Origin: Streptomyces luteolus
Lineage (GTDB): Bacteria; Actinomycetota; Actinomycetes; Streptomycetales; Streptomycetaceae
NCBI RefSeq assembly: GCF_029968015.1
Contig: NZ_JASCIS010000018.1
Span: 62,001 to 126,000, forward strand
Reading direction: 5' to 3'
Length of the DNA stretch: 64,000 bases
In this document: positions 25,927 through 34,233 of the stretch, in pieces
Layout: each line of letters opens with the position of its first letter
Numbering within the stretch: the stretch's first letter is position 1
The notes under the pieces: model-generated
The model's database searches: none
The model's input: only the letters and a program-made list of their open reading frames with translations
Told to the model about the DNA's origin: nothing
Made by a program: the position numbers and the translations under genes

Positions 25927-26916
25927 CTACTTCCCGGTCGCGGTCACCGGGTAGTGGTCCGAGAGATTCGTGTACGTGTACTCCTTGCCCCAGCTCGACA
26001 CGGTCCAGGGCGCGCTCTGCTCCTTGACGACGTCGTTGTTCCAGCCCTCGGGCCGGGCGTGGCCGCTGCGGTGCAGGACGTAGTCGAGGTCCTCGACCGG
26101 GTCGTCCGGGTAGCGGTCCTTGGCGATGGTGTTCTCCTCCGTGTCGAAGGAGAACTTGTGCCCGGTCCGGGTCTCGGCGCCGTCCAGGCCCGCGTCGCGC
26201 AGCATCGAGGCGTACTCACCCCCGTGCGAGTCGACGTTGAGGTCGCCCGCGACCATGACCTGTTCGGACGCGGGGATGTTCTTCGCGTCCAGGAACGCGT
26301 CGATCTCCTTGAACTGGGCGCTGCGCATCCGCACCGCCTCGCCCTCGCCGCAGCCCGGGTCGGTCGACTGCACATGGGTGCCGACCACATGGACCTTCTG
26401 CCCGTTCACATTCAGCACCACATAGGCGAAGCCCTTGTTGGAGTACCAGTCCGCGCCGCAGGCGTCGGCGAAGACGTACTGCTCCTTGTGCAGCACCGGC
26501 CACTTGCTGAGCACCGTCACACCGCCGTCCTCGGGCGTGGTCGCCGAGTAGCTGCCACCGGTGGAGTCCCAGCCGTCCTTGGCGCGGCCCACGACCGGCG
26601 TCTGGTGCGGATAGGCGGCAGCGGCCTGCTGCTTCAGCGCGTCCGACGAGGAGTTGTCGAAGGCCTCCTGCAGCACGACGACGTCCTGGCCCTGGAAGAA
26701 CGGCGCCTTGACGATCTCGGCGGCCCGGTGGTCCTGGCCCCAGTTCGGGTACAGCGCCTTGCTGAACAGGAAGGCGTTGTACGTGAGGACCTTGAGGTTC
26801 TGCGCGGAGCTCGGCTGGACCGGGGACGCGGCAGCCGGCTGGGCGGCGAGCGCGCCGCCCGCGAGAGCGAACGCGAGGGCGGCACCGCAGGCGCGGCGGG
26901 CCGGGACATGGGGCAT
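25927..26916 (-). CDS. Secreted sphingomyelin phosphodiesterase (neutral sphingomyelinase C type)
   Basis: Predicted 329 residues: signal peptide MPHVPARRACGAALAFALAG with AQPAAASP cleavage region, then an EEP/DNase-I-like fold. Active-site blocks: LTYNAFLF, VVLQEAFDNSSSDALK (metal-binding Glu), GTHVQSTDPGCGEGEAVR, MVAGDLNVDSHGG (Asp/Asn) and the terminal NLSDHYPVTA (catalytic His). These are the family hallmarks of Mg-dependent bacterial sphingomyelinases, which cleave sphingomyelin to ceramide and phosphocholine. Two Cys may form the known loop disulfide. GGGAG precedes the ATG. It borders the accessory island. Confidence 0.9.
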   Translation of the reverse strand: MPHVPARRACGAALAFALAGGALAAQPAAASPVQPSSAQNLKVLTYNAFLFSKALYPNWGQDHRAAEIVKAPFFQGQDVVVLQEAFDNSSSDALKQQAAAAYPHQTPVVGRAKDGWDSTGGSYSATTPEDGGVTVLSKWPVLHKEQYVFADACGADWYSNKGFAYVVLNVNGQKVHVVGTHVQSTDPGCGEGEAVRMRSAQFKEIDAFLDAKNIPASEQVMVAGDLNVDSHGGEYASMLRDAGLDGAETRTGHKFSFDTEENTIAKDRYPDDPVEDLDYVLHRSGHARPEGWNNDVVKEQSAPWTVSSWGKEYTYTNLSDHYPVTATGK

Positions 26917-27024
26917 GGGGGACTCCCGTGGTCAGTGGGGGTGCGGGTTCGCGCCACATCCAATCAGGTGAAGTTACTTACAGGTAGTGCCGATCACGGA
27001 TTGACCTGTTGCGATTGCGTCAAG

Positions 27025-27046
27025 CCGTTCCGCCACCTCGGAACGG
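27025..27046. promoter_or_regulatory. Perfect inverted repeat upstream of the sphingomyelinase gene
   Basis: CCGTTCCG-CCACCT-CGGAACGG, about 110-130 bp before the start. Could be an operator or mark the island edge; no further assignment is possible. Confidence 0.4.
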
Positions 27047-27108
27047 TCGATTCCGTTGAGCGCCGGGACATGGCGAGGGGGCAGTCGGCATCTCGCGGCA
27101 GAAGCTGG

Positions 27109-27690
27109 CGGACGCGATAGGTTCCTGCACTACGTCGGCGACGTCGTGAACGCCCACGGGTCGAGCGACGCCCGATACACGCCGTCTCTCACGAAGCAGG
27201 CGAAGGTGCTGCGCTGCAACGTCGAGACGGTCAAGAAGTGGTACAACGCCGCGCACGCCGCGCACGTCCTGAACGTGCAGTGGACCGCCTCGGGGTCCCG
27301 GCCCAAGTCCTGCCACCTCCGGTATCCGGTCTGCGACACCCCGGACTGGCTCGGATGCGTGGCTGTACTGCGAGACGACCGGCCCCCAACGAGCGTGGGG
27401 CGTACGTGCCGAGCAGCACCGCGAGCGGATGCGTGCAGGTCTGCCCGATGCCCCAACCCCGTCACGTGACTGTGTTCCGGAGCGGGGTGCTGACCCCCAA
27501 ACTCCGTCACGTGACAGCAGCAGCCAGCCGAGGACGAAACGCACGTGCCCGCGCCGCTGCTCGGCTCGGTTCCGCCGGGACGTGTGGTGCCGCACCGGCC
27601 AGAACCTGCGTGACCGTGCCCGAAGTGAATGCGGCCACCACCGCCCGGCCTGGTGTTCCGTCTGCTCGCGATCAACAGCCGGCATGTGAG
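27109..27690 (+). pseudogene. Remnant of a winged-helix replication/regulatory-type gene, frameshifted
   Basis: No intact gene spans this stretch, but two coding-like blocks in different frames follow each other. First (about 27118-27380): RFLHYVGDVVNA then SLTKQAKVLRCNVETVKKWY, which resembles a winged-helix DNA-binding segment. Second (about 27429-27690): DAPTPSRDCVPERGADPQ followed by RFRRDVWCRTGQNLRD and a Cys/His-rich HHRPAWCSVC end. The layout resembles plasmid or phage helix-turn-helix proteins with a linker and a basic tail. It is the left end of the degraded mobile DNA. Family assignment is tentative. Confidence 0.35.
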
Positions 27691-27748
27691 CGACCGCATG
27701 CCGCTGTCAGTGACCGCGTACGTGCTCGATTGGAGAGGCCTGCCATCG

Positions 27749-28090
27749 ATGCCCTCAGGCGGACTGGTCACCAGCAGGCTCCCCCCTCAGGCCGAATGCC
27801 TCACGGACCTCCACCAGCTCGACGTCGCGCGGCTGGGACCCGGCCTGAACTCGATCCCCTCTCCCGGCAATCAATCGCCGACGTCGTTCTCCGCGAGCCT
27901 CGGCGGGGACCTGTCCGGCACCATCGCCACGATCCTCGACACCAGCGACGACAATGCGCCGTACTGGTACATCCAGCCCCCCTTGCAGCCCGGTTACGGC
28001 GACCAGGCTGCCAGAGTCGACTACGCCTCCACCGACCAGGCCGCGACCGCCCTGGCTATGTCCTACGTGCACCAGACGCCCCTGAGCTGA
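27749..28090 (+). CDS. Small hypothetical protein (113 residues)
   Basis: Predicted 113 residues with strongly GC third codon positions, which supports coding. ATG 27749 has GGAGAGG about ten bases upstream. Visible features: acidic, Gly/Thr-rich SFSASLGGDLSGTIATILDT, aromatic APYWYIQPPLQPGYGD and a C-terminal helix STDQAATALAMSYVHQ. No signal peptide or membrane segment. I do not recognise the family. It may be a fragment of a larger phage or plasmid protein, since broken genes flank it on both sides. Confidence 0.45.
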   Translation: MPSGGLVTSRLPPQAECLTDLHQLDVARLGPGLNSIPSPGNQSPTSFSASLGGDLSGTIATILDTSDDNAPYWYIQPPLQPGYGDQAARVDYASTDQAATALAMSYVHQTPLS

Positions 28091-28244
28091 CCCGCCCAAG
28101 AGCAACTCATCTCCCTGGCAATGCCGTTGACGGGTTTGCCGTCGAGCAGGGCCAGAAGCTACTGTCCGTCGTAGTTCGAGCCCGTCCTGGGAGCGATCCG
28201 GGTGCCGCGGCTCGGATTCGGCAGGCCGCTCTTTCGGTCAGACC

Positions 28245-28440
28245 GGGTGCGGGCGGCCGCCGAGGTCCGACAAGGCCGACTACAAACAGCGGCACACGGT
28301 TGAGTGTGGGAGCAAGCGCCTTCGTTCGAGCGGGCCGTAAAGGACAAGCTGAGGGATTCGGCGCGGTGGGGACGCGGCTCGACCGTTGCCGATACGGTGC
28401 CGCGATGTCGGCCTTCTCCAGCAACTTCCGGCGCTGATCG
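28245..28440 (+). mobile_element. IS5-family transposase, C-terminal remnant
   Basis: Translation gives GCGRPPRSDKADYKQRHTVE then CGSKRLRSSGP and a stop. GGRPPxFDxADYKxRHxVExxINRLK is the end of the DDE domain of IS5-type transposases, including its catalytic Glu. A shifted-frame GFGAVGTRLDR downstream matches the following FRAVATRYDK block. Only this terminal part remains, with at least one frameshift. No terminal inverted repeats were found. Confidence 0.65.
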
Positions 28441-28921
28441 GCGTGGTCATCGGCCCCCTCGGCTCCTATCTGGCAGTCACTCTCGCCGCCGAGCTGGGCC
28501 GCTCCACTGCCTACATGCAGCAGCTCGCCTACCGCATGCACTGGCACGACCGCGCCAAGGCGTACGACGTCGACCAGCGCCGCCAGGAAGCCGGGACCCT
28601 CGACGCCGCGCGCCGCTCGCACGCCAAGTAGATGTCGCCGCGACCGGCCTGGCTCTGCGTCAGCTGATCGAAGGCCTCAAGCGGGAACGCACGTACACGA
28701 CGAACGAACTCATCAGGCTCTACAGCGTCCTGCGCCCTGCCGTGGACGGCACCCGCCTGACCATCGCCGGAGCCGACGACGCTCCCGCAGTGATGGTCAC
28801 CCAAGTCCCGGCGACAGAGGAGGAGTTCCGCAGCGAAGTCGCGCGCCTGGCCGGCATGTTGGCCGACGAAGGGGAGACGCCGGTGACGATCGGCTATGAC
28901 GAGGACGACGATGCGCAGTGA
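28386..28921 (+). pseudogene. Small-terminase-like phage protein in two frames
   Basis: Two overlapping coding-quality frames: 28386-28631 (LLQQLPALIGVVIGPLGSYL, then MQQLAYRMHWHDRAKAYDVD to RRSHAK stop) and about 28627-28921 (VDVAATGLALRQLIEGLKRE, TYTTNELIRLYSVLRPAVDG to an acidic DEDDDAQ end). Joined by one frameshift near 28625 they make a helical protein directly ahead of the terminase large-subunit remnant, with an 11-bp overlap (ATGCGCAGTGA). Position and helical, charged character fit a phage small terminase; sequence similarity alone does not prove it. The first segment may have been a separate small membrane protein gene. Confidence 0.4.
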
Positions 28922-30046
28922 CCGCACCCATGCCCTGGAGCGTGCCCAGTTCCTCGCGCGCCTGACGGACCCGGTCACGCTCGCACACTCGCTTCAGCCC
29001 TCGTTCGAGCCCCGACCCCACAACCGGATCATCGCCCGTGGGATGCGGCAGGAGACCGACTCCCCAACGATGCGCAAACGCGTCGCCGACTCCTACAGCG
29101 CCGACCTGTACTCCCGCCTCGCACCCGGCGGCCCGCTCCTCCTCGTCCTCACCCGCTGGCACGAAGACGACCTCGCCGGACGCCTCCTGCGCGACGAACC
29201 GGGGGAGTGGGACGTCATCCACATGCCCGTCATCGCCGACCTCACCCTGACCCCCGACGGTGGCCCCCTCGGCCGCCAGGACGGCGACCCGCTCTCCCAC
29301 CCGAAGATCCCCACCCGCGACAGGCAACCCCCAGCCCGTCGAAGGAGCCCTGGTTACCGCGGAGTTGCTGCGCAACCAGACCCCACCTCACCGGGCTGCC
29401 GGCGCCGACGCGGATCGGCGTCGTGGTCGACCCGTCCGGGGGAGGGCGGGATGCTGCGGGGATCATCGGCGGGTTCATGTGCCGCGATGGGCGCCTGTAC
29501 TGCACGCACGACAGAAGCGCGGTGATGTCGTCCGACGTTTGGTCCCGCACGGCGTGCACCCTCGCGGGCGAGACCGGCGCCCAAGTCATCGTCGTAGAGA
29601 AGAACTTCGGCAGGGGCCAGGCGGAGTTGGCGGTGAAGGGCGCCTGGGACAAGCTGCGCCGCGAGTACGAGGAACGGCACCAGGACGTCCCGGACGCGCC
29701 CAGGAACCCGTACGCGACGATGTCCCCGCTCGCTCACATGCGTTCAGCGAAGCTCTCGAAGATCCTGCGGGTGGAGCCGGTGGCCGGGCAGCTCCGCGAG
29801 GACCGCATCCGCGTAGCCGATCACATGCCCGAGCTGGTGACCGAGTGGTGCCAGTTTCAGCCGGATTCGTCGTTCTCACCGGGCCGGATCGACGCCTCGG
29901 TGCTGCTGGCGTACGAGTTGTTGGGGCCTCCCAAAGCGGTCAAGGCTGTGTCTGCGCCGAGGGGTTCGCGTGAGGACATTGCGCGCAGGAACGGACCGGG
30001 CGCACGTTGTATGGGGCCGCGTTCGTACGGCGGCGGACGCGACTAG
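28911..30046 (+). pseudogene. Phage terminase large subunit, internally deleted and frameshifted
   Basis: The N-terminal part (28911 to about 29330) reads RTHALERAQFLARLTDPVTL, FEPRPHNRIIARGMRQ, then jumps to DSPTMRKRVADSYSADLYSR and LLLVLTRWHEDDLAGRLL, PGEWDVIHMPVIADL. In intact phage terminases a Walker A ATPase segment of roughly 100 residues lies between those two blocks; it is missing. After a frameshift near 29320-29350 the second frame carries the nuclease domain: TRIGVVVDPSGGGRDAAGII, SAVMSSDVWSRTACTLAGET and SSFSPGRIDASVLLAYELLG. These would package phage DNA if intact. The gene is dead as it stands. Confidence 0.75.
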
Positions 30047-30116
30047 AAGTCAGGCTGACAGGCGCAGTTCCCGCTGCATCCGGGGCATGTCGGCGAGGTG
30101 GGCATGAGTCGGCGCG

Positions 30117-30590
30117 TCACTGCTCATCGAGGGGTGCCTGCCGGGCAAGGAACTCCTCGAACGCCGCCTTCTGCTTCGGATCCATGAAGCCTTGGCGGAC
30201 ATGGCGGGACTTCTCCTGGAGCCAGTGGGCCTCGCTGGGGTCCAATAGCTCGGCGACCACCACGCCTTGGCGAGCAACCGCCGTGCGCCCTCCTACGCGA
30301 CGACGAAAGAGCGTGAACGGGCCGAATTCCGCTGGGTGAGCCAGTTCCAGCTCCTCTGCCACCGCCCGGTTCTCTTCCTCAGCGCCACTCCTCGGGTAGG
30401 CGGTGGGGGCCCAATGCTCCCAGAGCGCCAGCATGGCCGCGGGTACCAGCACCGCGCGCTCCGCCTCTTCGCGCCCCTCCCACATGAACGTCACAGTAAC
30501 GGGCTCGCCGACCGCCTCGGCCAACCCGAGCACCCTTTCCATCTCATCGTTGATCGGATAAGCCACTACTACGTCGATCTGAATGCCCAT
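30117..30590 (-). CDS. Hypothetical protein (157 residues)
   Basis: Predicted 157 residues from ATG 30590 (MGIQIDVVVAYPINDEMERV); a longer start at 30620 is possible and neither has a clear ribosome site. Coding statistics look real. The protein has no signal peptide or membrane segments; FGPFTLFRRRVGGRTAVARQG and LDPSEAHWLQEKSRHVRQGF are the most ordered parts. I do not recognise a family. It lies on the opposite strand between prophage remnants. Confidence 0.5.
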   Translation of the reverse strand: MGIQIDVVVAYPINDEMERVLGLAEAVGEPVTVTFMWEGREEAERAVLVPAAMLALWEHWAPTAYPRSGAEEENRAVAEELELAHPAEFGPFTLFRRRVGGRTAVARQGVVVAELLDPSEAHWLQEKSRHVRQGFMDPKQKAAFEEFLARQAPLDEQ

Positions 30591-30646
30591 GGTGCCCGAG
30601 GCTACTGGCCGCTCCGCCAACGAGCAGGAACGGGGCGAGTATCCCT

Positions 30647-30850
30647 GTGCGCCCGCCGGGCGAGCGCGGACTGTACGCGCTCGTCACCTGCCCCTGGTGC
30701 ATCGGCTTCTGGCTCTCCACGCTCGCGTACGTCCTCGTCTACGCGATCGGTACCTGGCCCAGCACTCTCGCCGAGCGGGCGCTCGCCGCCGTACTGGTCG
30801 CCTCCACCTCATGGCTGGTCGGCGCACTCAACATCCGCTACGCCCGCTGA
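30647..30850 (+). pseudogene. DUF1360-like phage membrane protein, N-terminally truncated
   Basis: A 67-residue frame containing LVTCPWCIGFWLSTLAYVLV, the CPWCxGFW motif of DUF1360 proteins, which in actinophages sit close to the portal and terminase genes. One further hydrophobic helix follows (AALAVLVAS-like, AERALAAVLVASTSWLVGAL). The usual N-terminal helix (roughly the first 40 residues) is missing; only a GTG at 30647 could start this frame. Its order relative to the portal fragment is as in phages. Confidence 0.6.
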
Positions 30851-31474
30851 CGTTGAAGAAGGGGCGGGAATGCCGCTGTCGCGTCTCATGCCGCTGTCGC
30901 GTCTCATGCCGCTGCGCGGCGCCGCATCCCTGATCGCCTCCGCCGAACTGCTGCGCGAACCCGCCGTACGACAGCCGAAGCCAAGCGGCGCGGCAAGTCC
31001 TGCTCCCAGCTCTCCGGGCCGCTCCCCGCCCAGCAGTAGTGGCAGGTCAACGCCTGGGGCTCCTACCGCACCTGCGGCGAACTCCGACAGGGAGTGCGCT
31101 GGCTGTCCAACGCCTGCTCCCGAGCCACCCTCAAGCTCGGACGGGTCGGCCCGCGAAGGGACGGCACCTCTGTCCCCGTCGATGACCAGGTCCTCATCGA
31201 AGCCGCTATGGGCGCTTTGGGTCTCGGTGATCACGAGACGGAACTCGGCCTCCTCGGTGAAGGGCTCGTCACGGCCGTCGTCGTACCAGGCCACGGCGTC
31301 CCAGTAGAAGGCATCGCAGTGCAGGGCGGCGACGACGCGATAGCCGGGGGAGTCCTGGTAGTAAGCGGTGAGGGACATGTTGTAGTTGACCTTCGAGCAC
31401 TCCCTCGGCTTCTTCGAGCGCGAGGTGGCGGTGCCGTTCGGGACGGTGGCTTTCTCGTAGACACGGTCGGACAT
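30809..31474 (-). CDS. Hypothetical protein with chimeric C-terminus
   Basis: ATG 31474 has an ideal AGGAGG 7 nt upstream. The first about 105 residues (MSDRVYEKATVPNGTATSRS, YNMSLTAYYQDSPGYRVVAA, FYWDAVAWYDDGRDEPF, EFRLVITETQSAHSGFDEDL) have convincing codon use and look like a complete small domain. Beyond about 31160 the frame runs antisense through the portal remnant and becomes low-complexity Gly/Ser/Arg, so the native end was probably lost when the two genes were joined. Family not recognised. Confidence 0.5.
   Translation of the reverse strand: MSDRVYEKATVPNGTATSRSKKPRECSKVNYNMSLTAYYQDSPGYRVVAALHCDAFYWDAVAWYDDGRDEPFTEEAEFRLVITETQSAHSGFDEDLVIDGDRGAVPSRADPSELEGGSGAGVGQPAHSLSEFAAGAVGAPGVDLPLLLGGERPGELGAGLAAPLGFGCRTAGSRSSSAEAIRDAAPRSGMRRDSGMRRDSGIPAPSSTSAGVADVECADQP
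30870..31200 (+). pseudogene. Phage portal protein, N-terminal remnant
   Basis: ATG 30870 follows AAGGGG and opens with an 18-bp unit repeated in tandem (ATGCCGCTGTCGCGTCTC at 30870 and 30888, then a third partial copy), giving MPLSRLMPLSRLMPLRG. After a frameshift near 30990, WQVNAWGSYRTCGELRQGVR and WLSNACSRATLKLGRVG (31043-31150) match the start of actinophage portal proteins, just after an in-frame TAG at 31040. The rest of the gene is gone; the opposite-strand hypothetical gene follows. Confidence 0.6.
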
Positions 31475-31697
31475 GGGTTACCTCCTGGTCAGGGGGCTGG
31501 ACGGTTGGGGGGGCAGCGGTGGCCTGTGCCCGGGGCGAAGAGGGCGAGAGGGTCACCCACCACCGGGAAGCCTCGCCCAAGTTCGCTCAGCTGCCGATGG
31601 CCTGGCTGCCCGGGGCCGGAGCCACAGGGGCATGCCCGCCCTCTCCTCCGCCGGAGGCGACCACGACGACCCACGGCAAGGCATGGAACCGGCCGTC

Positions 31698-31723
31698 CTC
31701 GTCCTTGCCCTGGCAAGGACGAG
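31698..31723. repeat. Perfect 12-bp inverted repeat in a gene-poor stretch
   Basis: CTCGTCCTTGCC-CT-GGCAAGGACGAG. It lies in the 350-bp stretch 31475-31825, which otherwise shows no convincing gene and ends with short GTCAGCTG tandem units (31799-31820). Confidence 0.6.
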
Positions 31724-31825
31724 ATCAGACGTACGCGCACGCTGATGCTCAGACCGCAGACCGGCCCCCGGGACCGGCGTGCAGGTCTGAGCACCAGCGG
31801 GTCAGCTGGTCAGCTGGTCAGCGGA

Positions 31826-32205
31826 TCAACGGGTCAGTTTGAGTGTGGCCTCGTCCTTGTCCTGAGGGCCGAAGAAGGCCATGGCCTGTACGTCACCTTC
31901 CGGGAAGGTGGTGCCGTGGTAGGGCACTACCCGGAAGTCGGCGGTGTGCTCGGCGCCGTCGAAGGTGACGCCGTCACGGTGCTGGAGGTGCAGGCTGCCC
32001 GCGGCGCTCTGGTCGGCCGCGGTGACGGTGAGGAACAGCCCGGCCCGGTCGGTGGGTGCGACCTCGTCGGCGACGTCGGTCTCGTTGTAGGCGTAGGTCA
32101 CGGGCCGTGGCCGCCGGGTACGCGACCGAGGCGAACCTGAGACCCACGTCGTCCTGCTGGGGCAGGGCTTCCATGTCCGCGCGCAGCAGGGACGGTCGGG
32201 CTGGG
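31826..32205 (-). pseudogene. Composite remnant: M20-hydrolase scrap joined to an unknown C-terminus
   Basis: Reading down the minus strand, 32205-32120 encodes SLLRADMEALPQQDDVGLRF, the metal-ligand block of M20 peptidases, closely resembling LLLRADMDALPQQEDTGLEF of the intact gene at 35211-36437. A frame change near 32115 joins it to TDVADEVAPTDRAGLFLTVT and HTADFRVVPYHGTTFPEGDV, ending TLKLTR at 31826; this second part has good codon use but no recognised family. No start codon serves the whole, so it is a fusion of two gene fragments. Confidence 0.55.
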
Positions 32206-32373
32206 CCATGCTCCTTCCTCTAACGGCGGTGACCGAACTGAGGCGTTCCCGGCGACGGTTCACAGGCCCCTTGCACGGTCCGGCGTAAGGCGACGCTGCC
32301 AGGCAGCTCTCGTTCCTCTTGGTTCGCGCCAAGTGGCTGGCGCTGCCGTTGCGGGGCTTGCTGTTGGTGGTTG

Positions 32374-33533
32374 TCAGCGGATTCCGAGTGCGACGATCTG
32401 GGTGACCGCGTCTTCAACGAAGTTGTCGTCGCTGACCAGGACCAAGGTTTGTTCGCCGTTGGGCAGTGTCGGGCCCCAGGTCATGCCCTCGGTGTTGTCG
32501 ATCGTGGACAGGCCCAAGTCGTCGAAGTCCGCGACCAGTTCCTTGCGCATCGGTACGACTTGCTGTCCGTTCAGGGAGTCCATGTTCCGTACGTCGGTGG
32601 CGCCGCGGGTGGTGGCGTCGTAGAGGCGGATCTTGTAGCCCGAGCCCGCCACCCAGGTGCGTTCGAGTACGAGGTAGCGGTCGGGGTCGTCGGGGAAGGC
32701 GAGGATCGCAGGCACGCCGGTGTCCGGGCCCCAGGGGCTGGTGGGGTCGGAGGGAGCGAAGATCTTCTCCAGGGGGTAGGCGAACTGCCCCCACATCTGA
32801 CCGCTCCGGTTCTGCTGGGTGACGCGGATCAGTGCGCCGCGTTCCAGATCCGGTACGGGGCCGTCCTGGATCAGAGGGCCTTCCACCGCGCTGGTGAGCA
32901 GGCCGCCCCAGGCGCCGAACGTGATCGCTTCCACGGACTGGTTCCGCCGGATGCCCCAGTCGCCCGTGGTGATCCGGTAGTTGGACGGCAGGGGATGCTG
33001 ACCGCGGTACTCACCGGTGCGGCCGGCGAACTGGATCGACGGCTGGATCACCGGGTCACTCGACGACTTCGGGCGGTCGCCCTCCTGCGCCCACACGTAC
33101 TGGCAGCCCCGCGGGTCCACCCGCAGCTCCTCCGGGTCCACCACCTTGCCGTCGCCGGCGCTCGCAGGCGGGTAGACCGAGCCGTCCGGCTGCCGGAACG
33201 GGTGCGTACCGGTGAAGTCGACGGAGTGCACCCCGTCGCCGTCCACACCGATCCTGGCGGTGTAGAAGCGGGCGGGCTGCAACTGCGAGCGGTCGTCGCT
33301 GATCATGACGTACTCGCCCGTGCACGGATCGCGGTCGATGCCGGACAGCCCGCCGACGGTGGTGTTCTGGAACGGGAGCTTATGGGGACGATCTTCTCGC
33401 CGAGCAGGCGGGCCTGTGCCCCGATGCGCTCGGATGGTGCGCTGTTGGCGTCCGGCGGGGCTGCTGCCGCAGGGCATCGTCGTTGCCAGGACCAGGGCCG
33501 CGGCACATGCGCGGCGAATCAAGGAGCTTGCAT
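32374..33533 (-). pseudogene. Phytase-like esterase (PF13449-type), N-terminus damaged by small indels
   Basis: The main frame encodes a secreted protein of the esterase-like phytase family: NTTVGGLSGIDRDPCTGEYV, YVMISDDRSQLQPARFYTAR, DPEELRVDPRGCQYVWAQEG, FGAWGGLLTSAVEGPLIQDG, DTGVPAILAFPDDPDRYLVL and NTEGMTWGPTLPNGEQTLVL. The 5' end is broken: after ATG 33533 a stop follows in four codons, and the signal peptide (IRRACAAALVLATT) is in another frame. A second frame gives the expected mature start PPDANSAPSERIGAQARLLG, then the original frame resumes at HKLPFQ. Single-base indels in C runs explain each shift. Confidence 0.65.
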
Positions 33534-33768
33534 GGCGCTGATCTTGACCTGGTTGCGGCGCGTGCGCAGTCACCGAGTGGGGTGATCACTACGGCGGACG
33601 ACACTGTGCAGGTGCGGCGTTGAGCCCCAAACCGCCCCGACCTTGGCTGAAGGCGACGCGCTGATTGGGCGGTTCGTGAGTCTCTGAGCGGTTCTGGTAT
33701 CGCCTGATGGTGTGGGCGAAGCCGGAACGCGCCGGTCCGGAGCTGGTGGCCTGCTGGGAACGGTGGGG

Positions 33769-33895
33769 GTGAGTGAACGCAAGCCGTAACAGTACGACTT
33801 GACGGACGATCAATGGGCGCTGAGCGAGCCGGTGCTCACCGCCTGGAAGGACCCGCGCCGGTCGGTCAGCGGCCATGAGGGCCGTCCCGGCATGA
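33769..33895 (+). mobile_element. IS5-family transposase, N-terminal remnant
   Basis: GTG 33769 gives VSERKP, a TAA stop, then QYDLTDDQWALSEPVLTAWK and SVSGHEGR. SDLTDxQWALIEPxLxxWK...SVSGHQGR is the standard N-terminus of IS5-group transposases in Streptomyces. The Tyr-to-stop change and loss of everything after about 40 residues show it is dead. The stretch after it to 34233 shows nothing I recognise. Confidence 0.65.
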
Positions 33896-34233
33896 GCCGA
33901 GGCGGCCCGGAACGGAACGCTCCCGAAGGCGTGCATCCCGGCGAACTGCCAACGGCACGCCATCCGTCCTCACTCCATCGGAGCGGGCAGTCACCTCGCT
34001 CGGTCGAGCAATCAAGGCAGAGGCGGACCAGAGTCTCAGCCCCTTCATCGCCAGCGCCTGCGCGGCGGGAAGGGCACCACTCAGCGGGCACGGCGGAGCG
34101 CGATGCGCCGTCCCCGCCGGGAGCTGGGGCGTGTCCGGCTGGGCCCGTGTCGCATGGCGGGCGAGAGTGGTGGGCAGGGTTCGGCTGCCCGGTACGTCCA
34201 GCGACTGCTCCACCGACCTTCGAGGAGATGCCC

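Noticed and set aside
31826..32332. A 168-residue minus-strand gene
   Set aside because: The N-terminal half in this frame is nonsense (Arg/Pro-rich); the real similarity (M20 block) is in another frame, so it is a composite remnant.
33799..34233. N-terminal extension of the ATP-grasp gene through the IS5 remnant
   Set aside because: The extension encodes no ATP-grasp sequence; GTG 34234 follows a proper ribosome site.
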